Shown: positions 15,506 through 24,521, numbered from the stretch's first letter. The stretch: DNA of 64,000 bases from JAGQNT01 sp964426605 (GCA_964426605.1 CAYRQK010000001.1:558001-622000), one strand, 5' to 3'. Notes: generated by a model not told the origin, from the letters alone. Program-made: numbers and translations.

Positions 15506-16556
15506 GATGAGACCCCCCACTCCCGCGCGTACCCTGGATTGCCTGGTGATACAGCACATAACCCGGCGGAACCTGAATCAGCGTATTAAGGACTCGGTAC
15601 ATCACTGTTACCGGCAAACTCACGCCCGGCGATATACCGGCCGTTGCCAGCACGGCCGTCATCAGCCCCTCGTAAATGCCAATACCGCCCGGCAAAACCG
15701 ACACCAAACCAGCAAAATTAGCGACCGCGTACGCCAAAATAATCGCCCCCAAGTTCACCCACTCACCGAAGGCCACATACACCACAAATATCACCAGCAC
15801 TTCGGTCACATTGTATATAAGGCCCCACCAAAACGGCGTGGCGAGTTCACGCCGCTTGGTTCGCAGCTCGACATAGCTTTGGTGGAAATCTTCAAACGCC
15901 TCGCGTGCTCGCCCCACATTGATAGTCTCTGGTTGCTTTGGCCGCACCACTTGTATCAGCCGGTTCAGCACCTTCGTCAGCCATGTAAAAAACGCCTTGA
16001 TGCGCGTTTCACTACCGATGATATACGCAAACACCGCCGTACCCACCAGCACCGACATTGCCAGCACCGTGCCAATAAACATCGTCAGGTTACTGGCCTT
16101 GCCGTTGACCGCCAACATCAGCATGCCCGCAAACAACAAAAGCTCAAACGACAAAAATAACAGCACCAGCTTCATAGTCTGAATAAGTGTTGCTTGTGAG
16201 CCACGAGCGCCGAGCGCCTTCATGCGCAGCCCAAAATAGCTAATGCCCGTCACGCCGCCACTCGGAAACACATGGTTCACAAAATTGAGTTCCAGTGACG
16301 CCTTGAGCAGCGGCTTGTACCCGATACGCGTACCGACAGTCGCAAACATAGCCTTGTACATACGCGTCTGGGCGTCGTAGCCAATGGCCTCCAGCGGAAT
16401 GATCAGCAGCAGCACCCAGCCATTCACCTTCTTGAGGTTCTGTAGCGTATCCACTAACTGATGCCGAATGGCATAGACCAGCACCAGCAGCGCCACAAAG
16501 GTCACGATATTAACCAGCAACTTCCAGTTGCGTTTTATGAAGCTGGGTTCGCTCAT
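15492..16556 (-). CDS. Flippase-like integral membrane protein (UPF0104/MprF N-domain family)
   Basis: The 354-residue protein has about eight membrane helices and the family loops PSGGVTG near residue 100 and LPGGIGIYEG near 290. These occur in AglD-like and MprF N-terminal lipid flippase domains. It may move a lipid or lipid-linked sugar across the membrane. TATAAT lies two bases before a first ATG (16562) and eight bases before a second (16556); the second is chosen because the first would be upstream of the transcription start. It leads the xseA-xseB operon and diverges from the Trm11-like gene. Confidence 0.85.
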   Translation of the reverse strand: MSEPSFIKRNWKLLVNIVTFVALLVLVYAIRHQLVDTLQNLKKVNGWVLLLIIPLEAIGYDAQTRMYKAMFATVGTRIGYKPLLKASLELNFVNHVFPSGGVTGISYFGLRMKALGARGSQATLIQTMKLVLLFLSFELLLFAGMLMLAVNGKASNLTMFIGTVLAMSVLVGTAVFAYIIGSETRIKAFFTWLTKVLNRLIQVVRPKQPETINVGRAREAFEDFHQSYVELRTKRRELATPFWWGLIYNVTEVLVIFVVYVAFGEWVNLGAIILAYAVANFAGLVSVLPGGIGIYEGLMTAVLATAGISPGVSLPVTVMYRVLNTLIQVPPGYVLYHQAIQGTRGSGGSHHATG

Positions 16557-16564
16557 TACCATGT

Positions 16565-16598
16565 ATTATACCCCGGAAAGCCGTCGCCCCTGTATACT
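16565..16598. promoter_or_regulatory. Divergent leaderless promoters
   Basis: Minus-strand TATAAT at 16570-16565 precedes the flippase-like gene by eight bases. Plus-strand TATACT at 16593-16598 precedes the Trm11-like gene by six bases. Only 48 bases separate the two start codons. Confidence 0.6.
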
Positions 16599-16604
16599 GA
16601 TAGG

Positions 16605-17843
16605 ATGGATAGCGTATTAGTTTTTGGGCGTCAACCGGCACTCGGTCTGGCTGAAGTCGAGAGTTTGTATGGCGACGACAAAGTGCAACCTGCGGGACCG
16701 CAGGCAGCTATTGTCACCGTCGACCCCTGTTTATTGGCGTTTGACCGCTTGGGTGGCAGCACCAAGTTTTGCAAGCATCTCACCACACTTGACACCGCCA
16801 ACTGGAAAGAGATCGAGAAGTTCCTGATGCATGTTTCACCTGGCCACAGCCAGCGCATGCCCGAGGGCAAAATGCGCCTGGGCTTGAGCGTTGTCGGATT
16901 CGATATTCCGCTCAAGCAACTCGAAGCGACAGGCTTGAACATCAAAAGAGTTATCAAAAAAACCGGCCGCAACGTCCGTTTAGTGCCCAACAAGTCCCCA
17001 GAACTCAACACCGCCCAGGTTACCCATAATCAACTCACTGGCCCGACTGGCTGGGAACTGGTACTCATCCGTGACGGTGACAAAACGGTGGTAGCCCAAA
17101 CTGTCAAAGTCCAAGACATCGCCAGCTACACCATACGTGACCGAGAGCGCCCCAAGCGTGACGCGCGTGTCGGCATGCTACCCCCCAAACTAGCGCAAAT
17201 CATCATTAATCTCGCCGTCGGCCAACTGCCCGAAGATAGGCTACAAAACATCTGCGACATCCCCGCCGGCCAGCCCGTACCCCGCAAGTTGCTCGACAAA
17301 ACAATTCTAGACCCCTTCTGTGGCACTGGCGTCATACCGCAAGAAGCGGCACTCATGGGCTACGACATCTACGGTACGGACCTGGAGCAACGTATGGTTG
17401 ACTACACGACCAAAAATCTCGAGTGGCTGAACGCTACGCTATCAGCCGAGACCCAGCCAAAACTCGAAGCAGGTGACGCAACCAGCCACCAATGGTCAAC
17501 CCGTCCCGTTGATTTTGTAGCGACCGAAACGTATCTTGGTCGCCCCTTCACCACTAGACCTTCACCCGAGATCCTCAATCAAACCGCCAGCGAGTGCAAT
17601 CTCATCATCAAGAAGTTTTTGCGCAATATCCATGGGCAGCTAAGCCCGGGTGCACGATTGTGCGTAGCCGTGCCCGCCTGGCAAGTCAGAAAAGACGAGT
17701 TCAAGCACCTGCCACTCCTTGACTCATTAGGGGAAATTGGCTATAATCGAGTAAGTTTTGAGCATGTCCGGGAGTCAGAATTACTCTACTACCGCGAAGA
17801 TCAAGTCGTTGCTCGCGAATTACTAGTGTTAATAAGGAAGTAA
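16605..17843 (+). CDS. Trm11-like RNA (guanine-N2) methyltransferase
   Basis: The 412-residue protein shows the COG1041-type layout: an N-terminal THUMP-like region, a linker RDRERPKRDARVGMLPPKLA (180-199) and a Rossmann methyltransferase domain with motif I ILDPFCGTGVIPQEA (DPFCGTG at 236-242). Such enzymes make m2G in tRNA. The catalytic loop, normally DPPYG, reads ATETYLG (306-312) here, a variant I regard as lineage-specific; activity is uncertain. The ATG at 16605 lies six bases after TATACT; an in-frame extension upstream would overlap the divergent gene. Confidence 0.8.
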   Translation: MDSVLVFGRQPALGLAEVESLYGDDKVQPAGPQAAIVTVDPCLLAFDRLGGSTKFCKHLTTLDTANWKEIEKFLMHVSPGHSQRMPEGKMRLGLSVVGFDIPLKQLEATGLNIKRVIKKTGRNVRLVPNKSPELNTAQVTHNQLTGPTGWELVLIRDGDKTVVAQTVKVQDIASYTIRDRERPKRDARVGMLPPKLAQIIINLAVGQLPEDRLQNICDIPAGQPVPRKLLDKTILDPFCGTGVIPQEAALMGYDIYGTDLEQRMVDYTTKNLEWLNATLSAETQPKLEAGDATSHQWSTRPVDFVATETYLGRPFTTRPSPEILNQTASECNLIIKKFLRNIHGQLSPGARLCVAVPAWQVRKDEFKHLPLLDSLGEIGYNRVSFEHVRESELLYYREDQVVARELLVLIRK

Positions 17844-17844
17844 T

Positions 17845-18117
17845 ATGTCCCACGTTAAAGCTGGCGGTACCGCCAAAAATGTCCACGATAGTCCCGGCCA
17901 GCGCCTTGGCGTTAAGTTGTTTGGTGGCGAAAAAGTCAAAGTCGGCCAAGTTATCGTTCGCCAGGTCGGCATGACCAAGCGCGGCGGCAAAGGCACCACT
18001 GTTAGCCGTAACTTCACCATTCACGCTGCCAAAGACGGCATCGTACAGTACAAGACACGTCGTTTTCGCCTCTTCACTGGCAAAACCGCTCCTCGCACTG
18101 AAGTTACTGTCGAATAA
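17845..18117 (+). CDS. rpmA: 50S ribosomal protein L27
   Basis: L27 sits near the peptidyl transferase centre, and its flexible N-terminus reaches the tRNA acceptor ends. The 90-residue sequence has the family core DSPGQRLGVKLFGGEKV and VIVRQVG, but the usual NGRDS is NVHDS and the TKFHPG region is MTKRGGKG. It starts one base after the methyltransferase stop, with AAGGAAG upstream, so the two are co-transcribed. The usual upstream partner rplU (L21) is not here. Confidence 0.95.
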   Translation: MSHVKAGGTAKNVHDSPGQRLGVKLFGGEKVKVGQVIVRQVGMTKRGGKGTTVSRNFTIHAAKDGIVQYKTRRFRLFTGKTAPRTEVTVE

Positions 18118-18137
18118 ATAGGTATCCGCTCAATGGC

Positions 18138-18153
18138 CGGACACTATAGTCCG
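18138..18153. terminator. Weak convergent hairpin between rpmA and FHA gene
   Basis: CGGAC-ACTATA-GTCCG forms a five-base stem overlapping the FHA gene's stop codon. On the plus strand it is followed by ACTCTTTTG, a poor T-tract. It may terminate rpmA transcription. Confidence 0.35.
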
Positions 18154-19163
18154 ACTCTTTTGAGCTCTTCTGCTAGTAGTTCGTCGTATGTCTTTGCATA
18201 AGCACGGTCTGCAGAGGCGCTGGCTGCGTCGTGACTTGCGCCAGCTTGTCGAGCAAGATTATATCTACTGTCTACAGTAGTCCGCTGTTGAGCCTCTACG
18301 GATCGAGCTGCCTGCTCGGCATCGCTGCGCTTGCGCTCATCACTGCGTAAATCCATACTACCTATCCGCTTCAGTACCTCATCCCGCTGTTCATCGCTAA
18401 GCTCCGGGTCAATCATATGATCAAAAGGGTATTCCTTAACGAATGCCTCGGTGTACTTATCGACTATCGATTGCTCGTCATTTTCTGGGCTTGCTGCGGT
18501 CTGAGAAGCATTAGCCTCAGCACCATTGACCGCACTATGCCCGGCATATTGGTGTATATCCCTAAGTTCGGACAAAGTCTCGGTGCGCTCGGGGTTTGCG
18601 AAACGGACCAGGCTACCATTCGTAGAATGATCGGCAACGGTGATCTTATCACCCTCGATCGTAACCGTCGCATGATGTCGCGAGATTAGTGTATTGCCCT
18701 TTTCGTTATCTCCTAGACCCAGTTTGTAATTTGCATCGTTATTGCCGGTACGGTCCGTGAGGTCACGTCCAAGCTCAACACTCGCCCCCTCTTCAAAGCC
18801 GACATGCGTAGCCATATGGCTCTCAGGCACGTAGTTAAGGCTGTGCAGACCATAGCGCTGCCGAGCGACACCAAACGTCCGAATCGGCTGCCCCTCAAAT
18901 ATAGTGATCGGCCTCGGGTTCACTACATCGGGTTCACCATAATCAACAATCGCAATTTCCTTGGACTCCGGTTCGCCTGGCAGGGTTATCGTCGCCAGTA
19001 TATCACCGTTGATACCCCACATTTCTACAGCTTCATCCCTACCCATCAAGGGCTTACTGGCATCTATCTCGGTTTGCTCGCCGTGGAGCATGGACTCTAC
19101 AAACGGCTGCATAGCCTCGAGGTGCTCTTGGTGGAATTGGTTGACGGGAAATGCTTCGTTCAT
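18144..19163 (-). CDS. FHA domain protein
   Basis: FHA domains bind phosphothreonine peptides. The 339-residue protein has one at about residues 115-190, with the signature Gly-Arg (VELGRDL), Ser-Arg-His (LISRHHATV) and Asn (HSTNGSLV) residues. The N-terminal 110 residues are unfamiliar, and the C-terminal 110 are charged, helical and rich in Ala, Arg and Asp. No kinase partner is adjacent. A consensus promoter with a palindromic spacer lies upstream. The A-rich leader has no Shine-Dalgarno. It follows an unknown gene with an equally strong promoter. Confidence 0.85.
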   Translation of the reverse strand: MNEAFPVNQFHQEHLEAMQPFVESMLHGEQTEIDASKPLMGRDEAVEMWGINGDILATITLPGEPESKEIAIVDYGEPDVVNPRPITIFEGQPIRTFGVARQRYGLHSLNYVPESHMATHVGFEEGASVELGRDLTDRTGNNDANYKLGLGDNEKGNTLISRHHATVTIEGDKITVADHSTNGSLVRFANPERTETLSELRDIHQYAGHSAVNGAEANASQTAASPENDEQSIVDKYTEAFVKEYPFDHMIDPELSDEQRDEVLKRIGSMDLRSDERKRSDAEQAARSVEAQQRTTVDSRYNLARQAGASHDAASASADRAYAKTYDELLAEELKRVGL

Positions 19164-19191
19164 ATTTTTATTTTGTTTAGGTTATAGGTAA

Positions 19192-19220
19192 ACATTAGCA
19201 ATATATTGCTTATTTGTCAA
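19192..19220 (-). promoter_or_regulatory. Promoter with palindromic operator, FHA gene
   Basis: TTGACA at 19220-19215 and TAATGT at 19197-19192 have a 17-base spacer. AGCAATATATTGCT (19197-19210), a perfect 14-base palindrome, fills most of the spacer. Confidence 0.75.
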
Positions 19221-19233
19221 GTATAACTCCGGG

Positions 19234-19638
19234 CTACTCACTGCGTGCTTGTTGTTCGACGGCAAATATTTTTCCATCCGGATATACAACCACGTTTACC
19301 ATGTCGGGCTCGCGAGCGTACGATCGCACCCTGCCCTGCACGTTAGTTCCATCGTCGAGCGCATAGCTACCACTGGCAATCAAATTACGAAGTGCCTCTT
19401 GGGCAAGCCTGAACTCAGGCTCGTGGGCAACGTCCTTTAGCTCATTGAGATCAGCATATTGGTCACCCTCAATACCCCAGCCGGTGCCTTCTGGACCGTA
19501 TCGGTTCGTCAGATATGTATCAAGCGAGCCGCCAGGCATACTACGTCCATCAAATACCGTATCTTCCAGTACTCCAGGCTGGAATAATTCTGCTGGGCCT
19601 TCGTAGCTGCGGCTGAGCGGTGGACGACGTGACGACAT
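19234..19638 (-). CDS. Unrecognised soluble protein next to FHA gene
   Basis: I do not recognise this 134-residue protein. It is rich in Gly, Glu and Arg, has no membrane segment, and ends in a stretch that looks like a small beta-rich domain (GRVRSYAREPDMVNVVVYPD). GAGGT lies five bases before the ATG. It has its own perfect consensus promoter and is followed 70 bases later by the FHA gene, with which it may function. Confidence 0.6.
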   Translation of the reverse strand: MSSRRPPLSRSYEGPAELFQPGVLEDTVFDGRSMPGGSLDTYLTNRYGPEGTGWGIEGDQYADLNELKDVAHEPEFRLAQEALRNLIASGSYALDDGTNVQGRVRSYAREPDMVNVVVYPDGKIFAVEQQARSE

Positions 19639-19669
19639 AGATACCTCGGTTATGTTTTAACAGGGGTAT

Positions 19670-19698
19670 ATTATACATACTCTACGTAATACTGTCAA
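19670..19698 (-). promoter_or_regulatory. Perfect consensus promoter
   Basis: TTGACA at 19698-19693, a 17-base spacer and TATAAT at 19675-19670. This is the best sigma70-type match seen in the window. A short palindrome GTATA-T-TATAC (19666-19676) overlaps the -10. Confidence 0.8.
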
Positions 19699-19737
19699 TA
19701 GGCAGCAGCGACTCATCACCCTTTGGCGCAAACAATT

Positions 19738-20136
19738 TTATTCCATATTGAGGTGGTGCTTGACCCGTGCAATAACATCGGTGATAACCACCTGAGACTT
19801 AACCAGATAATCATCGACACCGAGGCTGTCAGCACGTTCTTTGTCACTGTCCTGACTGAGGGCAGTTAACATAATAATCTTCAGGTTAGCAGTCTCGGGC
19901 GTATTGCGCAAAATGTCTAGTACATCAAAGCCGCTCACCTTTGGCATCATGACATCGAGCAGTACGAGGTCGGGCTTGAAGCTCAGTGCACTCGCGAGAG
20001 CGTCCTCGCCATTAGCAACGCGACGAGCGTCGAAACCCTCGGCCTGCAGGCGCATAACATAGACATTGGCTAGTGCGTCATCGTCTTCGACAAGTAAAAT
20101 TCGCTTGGCATGTGCGGCGGAATCAGTTAGTTGCAT
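19738..20136 (-). CDS. Single-domain response regulator
   Basis: A canonical receiver of 132 residues with no output domain. It has the acidic pair Asp18/Asp19, phosphoacceptor Asp61 (DLVLLDVMMPKVSGFDVL), Thr91 (IMLTA) and Lys113 (YLVKSQ). Stand-alone receivers act by protein contact, in CheY fashion or in phosphorelays. No cognate kinase is adjacent. It follows pyrG by 27 bases and may share its transcript. It is a useful comparison for the degenerate receiver at 11800. Confidence 0.93.
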   Translation of the reverse strand: MQLTDSAAHAKRILLVEDDDALANVYVMRLQAEGFDARRVANGEDALASALSFKPDLVLLDVMMPKVSGFDVLDILRNTPETANLKIIMLTALSQDSDKERADSLGVDDYLVKSQVVITDVIARVKHHLNME

Positions 20137-20163
20137 ACTGTTAACGTTAGCGTATTTTGACCC

Positions 20164-21768
20164 TTATGGCAACAGGCTACGGATAAAACCATCAAACATT
20201 GGGTGTGCGCGGTTAGGCCTCGATTTGAACTCCGGATGAAATTGGCTAGCCAGCATAAACGGATGGTCGATGCCTTCGATAACTTCAACAAGATGATTGT
20301 CGGGATTGATACCGGACGCGCGAATACCCCACGACTCGTACTGATCCTGATACGCCGGGTTAGCTTCGTAGCGGTGGCGATGGCGCTCGGTGATACGTGA
20401 CGTACCGTACACGCGTGCTCCAAGGCTATCTTCGGCCAGGATACAGTCATAGTTGCCGAGGCGCATAGTGCCACCCGTGCTCTCCTTGCCTTCTTGGCCA
20501 TTCATTGTCGTGATGACAGGGCTACTCGTTGCCTTATCCACTTCAGTCGTATGGGCATCCTTGAGACCTGCACGGCGGGCAGCGGCAATAAGCAGCATAT
20601 GCAGACCGTAACAGAGGCCAAGATATGGAATCTTCTCGTCCATAGCATACGTAGCAGCTCGAATCTTGCCCTCTACCCCGCGGCCCCCAAAGCCACCGGG
20701 CACAACCAAACCCTGAACTGACGACAATATGTGAGCTGCTTCAGCATCGGTCTTTTGCTCGAGGGCTTCGGCGTCAATCCATTGAATGTCGACATTAACA
20801 CGATTGCGCCAAGCGGCAGCTCGAAGTGCCTCAAACACCGACATGTAGGTGTCTTGATTGTCCATATACTTGGCAACGACACCGACACTCACCTGCTTGG
20901 CTGCGCTCGAGGTAGCGGCCTTGACCATGCCGCGCCAGTCAGCTAGTGAAGACTTCTTGACGGTAAGACCCAGCCGCTGGCAAATAACGTCGGTTATGCC
21001 TCCGTCCTCCAGCGTCAGCGGCACTTGGTAGATGGTGCTAGCATTGGGAAGTAGTGCGATGGCCTCAGGACCCATACCACAGAACAAGCTCAGTTTGCGC
21101 TTGATGGACTCTGGTGCCGGTGATTCGCTGCGAGCCACCAATATATCTGGCAAAATGCCCAAGCCACGGATGTCGCGAACCGAATTTTGGGCAGGCTTAG
21201 TCTTGAACTCTTTACTGGCACCAAGATATGGCACATATACCACGTGCACAAACATGTAGTTCTCGCGGCCGACCTTGAGCGCCAGTTCGCGGATCGCTTC
21301 AATAAAACTCAGGCTCTCGTAGTCACCAACGGTGCCACCAATCTCAACAATGTGCACATCGCTGTCCTTACCAGCTGCAATAATGCGGTTTTGGATAGCG
21401 CTCGTCACATGCGGGATGATCTGCACCGATTGACCATCATACTTGCCGTTGCGCTCGTCTTCGATAACGTCGAGTAGCACCCGACCGCTCATAAGTGAGC
21501 TCTTTTGGGTCAGCTCTTCGTCGATAAACCGCTCGTAATGACCGAGATCGAGGTCAGTTTCGGCACCATCTTTGGTTACGAAACACTCGCCGTGCTCGCG
21601 GGGATTTAGGAGTCCGGCATCAACATTGAGATACGGATCACATTTTTGGAGGTTAACGTGTAAGCCTCGGGCCTTCAAAACGTTACCGATTGAAGCGGCG
21701 GTGATACCCTTTCCCAATCCGGAAAGCACTCCACCCGTTACAAACACATACTTCGTGGAATTTGCCAC
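20164..21768 (-). CDS. pyrG: CTP synthase
   Basis: PyrG aminates UTP to CTP using glutamine. The 534-residue protein has the amidoligase domain with P-loop GGVLSGLGKG near residue 12 and the metal-binding DGAETDLDLGHYERF. The glutaminase domain has VPGGFGGRG, the nucleophile Cys in LGLCYGLHM and a C-terminal HPEFKSRP. Some usually invariant positions differ: KCDPYLNVDAGLLNPREHGE replaces [20 protein letters not shown]. Other pyrimidine biosynthesis genes are absent nearby. It is the last large gene of a minus-strand block that begins at prfB or earlier. Confidence 0.96.
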   Translation of the reverse strand: MANSTKYVFVTGGVLSGLGKGITAASIGNVLKARGLHVNLQKCDPYLNVDAGLLNPREHGECFVTKDGAETDLDLGHYERFIDEELTQKSSLMSGRVLLDVIEDERNGKYDGQSVQIIPHVTSAIQNRIIAAGKDSDVHIVEIGGTVGDYESLSFIEAIRELALKVGRENYMFVHVVYVPYLGASKEFKTKPAQNSVRDIRGLGILPDILVARSESPAPESIKRKLSLFCGMGPEAIALLPNASTIYQVPLTLEDGGITDVICQRLGLTVKKSSLADWRGMVKAATSSAAKQVSVGVVAKYMDNQDTYMSVFEALRAAAWRNRVNVDIQWIDAEALEQKTDAEAAHILSSVQGLVVPGGFGGRGVEGKIRAATYAMDEKIPYLGLCYGLHMLLIAAARRAGLKDAHTTEVDKATSSPVITTMNGQEGKESTGGTMRLGNYDCILAEDSLGARVYGTSRITERHRHRYEANPAYQDQYESWGIRASGINPDNHLVEVIEGIDHPFMLASQFHPEFKSRPNRAHPMFDGFIRSLLP

Positions 21769-21833
21769 TCCTACTCCTCTTGCTCTTAATCGTTATTGTA
21801 CATGACCATTTTAGATTTTCAAAACAGTTGTTA

Positions 21834-23078
21834 CTATTGAGCCACCAGATACGCTTCGGCCGCTTTGAGCTGCGTATCGTTGTTCGCCTTGATATCGGCG
21901 TCACTCAGCTTGACTATCTTGTCGGGCGTAATGCCTTTGTGATTGATGTTTTTGCCGTTGGGGCGATACCAGCTAGCAATCGTCACCTTGAGCAAGCTGC
22001 CGTCATTGAAGCTGATAGGTTGCTGCATGACTCCCTTACCGTAGCTCTTCTCGCCAATAATTGTGGCCTGCTTGTTGTCATGAATTGCCGCTGCCGTGAT
22101 CTCGCTGGCACTAGCGCTGCCCCCGTTCACGAGAATTACGGTCGGGATATTGTGCAGTTCGTTGCCACCGGTGGCTAGCTGCGGTACATCACCAACGGTA
22201 CCCCTTTCCTCGACCACCATGGAGCCTTGCGGCACCCACAAGCTGGAAACACTCACAGCAGCATCGACGTAGCCACCCGGATTGTCACGCAAGTCAACAA
22301 TGATACCCTTCACGCCTTGTTTCACGAAGCCATCGGCCGCCTTCTGTGCCAACTGCGCCGTATCACTCGAGAAGGCATTGATGCCCATATAGCCGATATT
22401 GCCATCGAGTGTCTTTGTAGTGACGCTGGGGACCTGAATAACGGCACGGCGAATAGTAAAGTTGAGTTGCTGTGTGTCGCGAAGAATACCAAGTGTAACT
22501 GTAGTACCTTTGGGGCCACGGATCTTGAGTACCGCATCGTCAGCCGACATGCCAACCGTCGATTTACCGTTGATAGCTATGATCTTATCCTGCGCCTTGA
22601 GTCCAGCCTTGTCAGCCGGTGTATCAGCGATGGGTGCAGCACTGATGATGAGCTGCTTGCTGCTGTCTACATCTAACGGTGCGCCAATGCCTTCGATAGA
22701 ATCATTGACCTGCTCGGTGAACTGCTTGGCCTCTTTGGGCGTAAAGTACTCGGTGTACGGATCGTCCGTTGCCTGAGCCAAGCCATGTTTGAGACCGTCG
22801 AGCAATTGAGCCTGGGTAAGCTTACCGTTGTAGTTATCTTTGAGTTTCTGATACACCTCGTTGACCGTCGTGTAATCGAGCGTGCCGGGCAACCCACCAT
22901 TCTGCGAGTGCGACGAGGCAGCAAACTGGATACGACCATTGCCCACCAGGACGCCGACGGCGAATATAGCCACAGCTCCTGCCGCAATAGCGACACCATT
23001 TATAATTGTCCTAAACGCGCTCCTGTGTGAGGCCGTCACTTCCCTGTCTGTCTGCATTGTCTGTTTGTTCCCTCTCAT
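21834..23078 (-). CDS. S41 family carboxy-terminal processing protease (CtpA-like)
   Basis: The 414-residue protein has a single N-terminal membrane helix (about 25-45), a PDZ domain (ISAAPIADTPADKAGLKAQDKI) and an S41 catalytic domain with the nucleophile Ser in NGGSASASEI and the general-base Lys in GEKSYGKGVMQ. It should act outside the membrane, trimming C-termini of envelope proteins. In other bacteria Ctp proteases regulate cell-wall hydrolases, which fits the CHAP hydrolase just upstream. ATG at 23078 is chosen by position after the TATACT-like element; ATG at 23057 is also possible. Confidence 0.92.
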   Translation of the reverse strand: MRGNKQTMQTDREVTASHRSAFRTIINGVAIAAGAVAIFAVGVLVGNGRIQFAASSHSQNGGLPGTLDYTTVNEVYQKLKDNYNGKLTQAQLLDGLKHGLAQATDDPYTEYFTPKEAKQFTEQVNDSIEGIGAPLDVDSSKQLIISAAPIADTPADKAGLKAQDKIIAINGKSTVGMSADDAVLKIRGPKGTTVTLGILRDTQQLNFTIRRAVIQVPSVTTKTLDGNIGYMGINAFSSDTAQLAQKAADGFVKQGVKGIIVDLRDNPGGYVDAAVSVSSLWVPQGSMVVEERGTVGDVPQLATGGNELHNIPTVILVNGGSASASEITAAAIHDNKQATIIGEKSYGKGVMQQPISFNDGSLLKVTIASWYRPNGKNINHKGITPDKIVKLSDADIKANNDTQLKAAEAYLVAQ

Positions 23079-23146
23079 GTAATACCATGCCAGTATACAA
23101 GCACAAGCGTTTGTCCGCCAGGCCAAACTCTCTCAGTTTTTGGGTT

Positions 23147-24343
23147 CTAATAGAGGAAGCCAGCAAAGGTGCTAACATCGCGAAGTGACGTCCGGAAGTG
23201 ACCGGTGTAGTCATAGTTCATCTCGTACACGAGTACTTGGCCAGCAGGCACCGTAACGCCACCAAAAGTCTCGCCAGCAGTTGCCTTGACGATCACGACG
23301 TGGCCGAAGGCACCGGCCGTCTTGACACCAATGGCACCATCGGCTGGGTTGTCATGAACTGGATAGTTAGAGCTGGAGATCCAATTTTTGGCATCGCCAT
23401 AGCCAACACGAAAGTCGGTATGACCTTCCATAGAAGTAAAGTACCAGTACGCAAACGAGGTACATTCGCGATTGGTGTAGTTGCCCGGGTCCGGGTGATA
23501 ACTGGTGACGACACTATCCTGTCTGGCATTACACCATGGCAACGGGTAACCACCGTTTTGATTATTACTGGGGTTGGCACAGTTACCACCACTACCACCA
23601 CTGGCGGTCACATTTACAGCCGTGGAGCCAACGGCGTTCAAGGCTGCTTGTTGTGCCTGTAATTTCTTGATCTGAGCCATGTTGCCAGCAATCTGTGAGT
23701 TAAAGTCATTCTGCTGGGATTGGTTGTAGGACAGCATCGCGGTCTGCTTGGCGCGGTCAGTGGCCAGTTCGTTCTGCTGTAACGTCTCACTGGCAAGCAG
23801 ACTGTCGATATCGGCCTTACGCTGTCCTAGCTGCTTTTGCAGCACGGCAATTTGCGACATCGTATCCTGGATCTTATTCTGGACAATCTGGCGATATTCT
23901 TCCTTATCCACGTAATCACTAAGGTTTTTACTGGTGGCGAGCATCTCGATAGTCGTCATTTGACCATCGACATACATAGCCTTGATGTCAGAGCCCAGCA
24001 CCTTGCGCTGTTGGTCCAGCTCGGCTTGCTTGGCAACAATCTCCGCTTGAATTTGCGCCTGTTTGGCCTGGTTAGCTTGAATCACCTGACTGACCGAATC
24101 AATCTGAGACTGCAGCGCGGCGATAGCAGCCTGATAGCTACCCGCCTGGTTCATAAGACTACTAAGCGATGACTGGGCATTTGAATTGGCATCCTGCAGA
24201 TCACCGATCTGGTTGTTGCAGTCACGCGTGCTGCTACACGAGACAGCCTCAACGAGCTGTCGTCCTGGCACGGCCACTAATGCTACTGCCGCGAGGAGCA
24301 GTAGAACCTTTTTAACAGAGATGGTTTTGAATTTTGTTGGCAT
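23147..24343 (-). CDS. Secreted coiled-coil CHAP-domain peptidoglycan hydrolase (PcsB-like)
   Basis: A signal peptide (about residues 8-32) is followed by a long coiled coil (about 45-240, Gln/Ala-rich), a Gly/Asn linker and a C-terminal CHAP domain with catalytic Cys (NRECTSFAYWYF) and His (AFGHVVIVKA). CHAP domains cut peptidoglycan peptides or amide bonds. The architecture and position behind ftsE-ftsX match PcsB of streptococci, whose coiled coil is held inactive until FtsEX signals septal splitting. TTTACA-17-TATCAT lies upstream; ATG at 24343 (398 residues) follows it by about 28 bases. Confidence 0.88.
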   Translation of the reverse strand: MPTKFKTISVKKVLLLLAAVALVAVPGRQLVEAVSCSSTRDCNNQIGDLQDANSNAQSSLSSLMNQAGSYQAAIAALQSQIDSVSQVIQANQAKQAQIQAEIVAKQAELDQQRKVLGSDIKAMYVDGQMTTIEMLATSKNLSDYVDKEEYRQIVQNKIQDTMSQIAVLQKQLGQRKADIDSLLASETLQQNELATDRAKQTAMLSYNQSQQNDFNSQIAGNMAQIKKLQAQQAALNAVGSTAVNVTASGGSGGNCANPSNNQNGGYPLPWCNARQDSVVTSYHPDPGNYTNRECTSFAYWYFTSMEGHTDFRVGYGDAKNWISSSNYPVHDNPADGAIGVKTAGAFGHVVIVKATAGETFGGVTVPAGQVLVYEMNYDYTGHFRTSLRDVSTFAGFLY

Positions 24344-24371
24344 CGTTTTTTTGTTATCTATGCTTGACTGT

Positions 24372-24400
24372 ATGATAGCAAATCGCATGTGCTTTGTAAA
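24372..24400 (-). promoter_or_regulatory. Promoter of the CHAP hydrolase gene
   Basis: TTTACA at 24400-24395 and TATCAT at 24377-24372 have a 17-base spacer. It lies in the 178-base gap after ftsX, which otherwise shows only a weak stem (ACAGAT...ATCTGT). Confidence 0.65.
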
Positions 24401-24521
24401 CCGCCCTCCCTGGCCTTGGCGACAACACTAAGACAGATAGACAGGCCATCTGTAGGTCATCTCACGTAGTATTATTTTCTATTTTGTTGCGTCGTTGGCA
24501 GTCGCTTGAGAGTCTATTCGT

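Noticed and set aside
15444..16160. Long plus-strand open frame opposite the flippase-like gene
   Set aside because: Composition is low-complexity and His/Arg-rich, it has no start signals, and it mirrors a well-supported membrane protein.
16831..16848. Half match to a parS site (TGTTTCAC)
   Set aside because: Only the left half fits, it lies inside a coding gene and is far from parAB.
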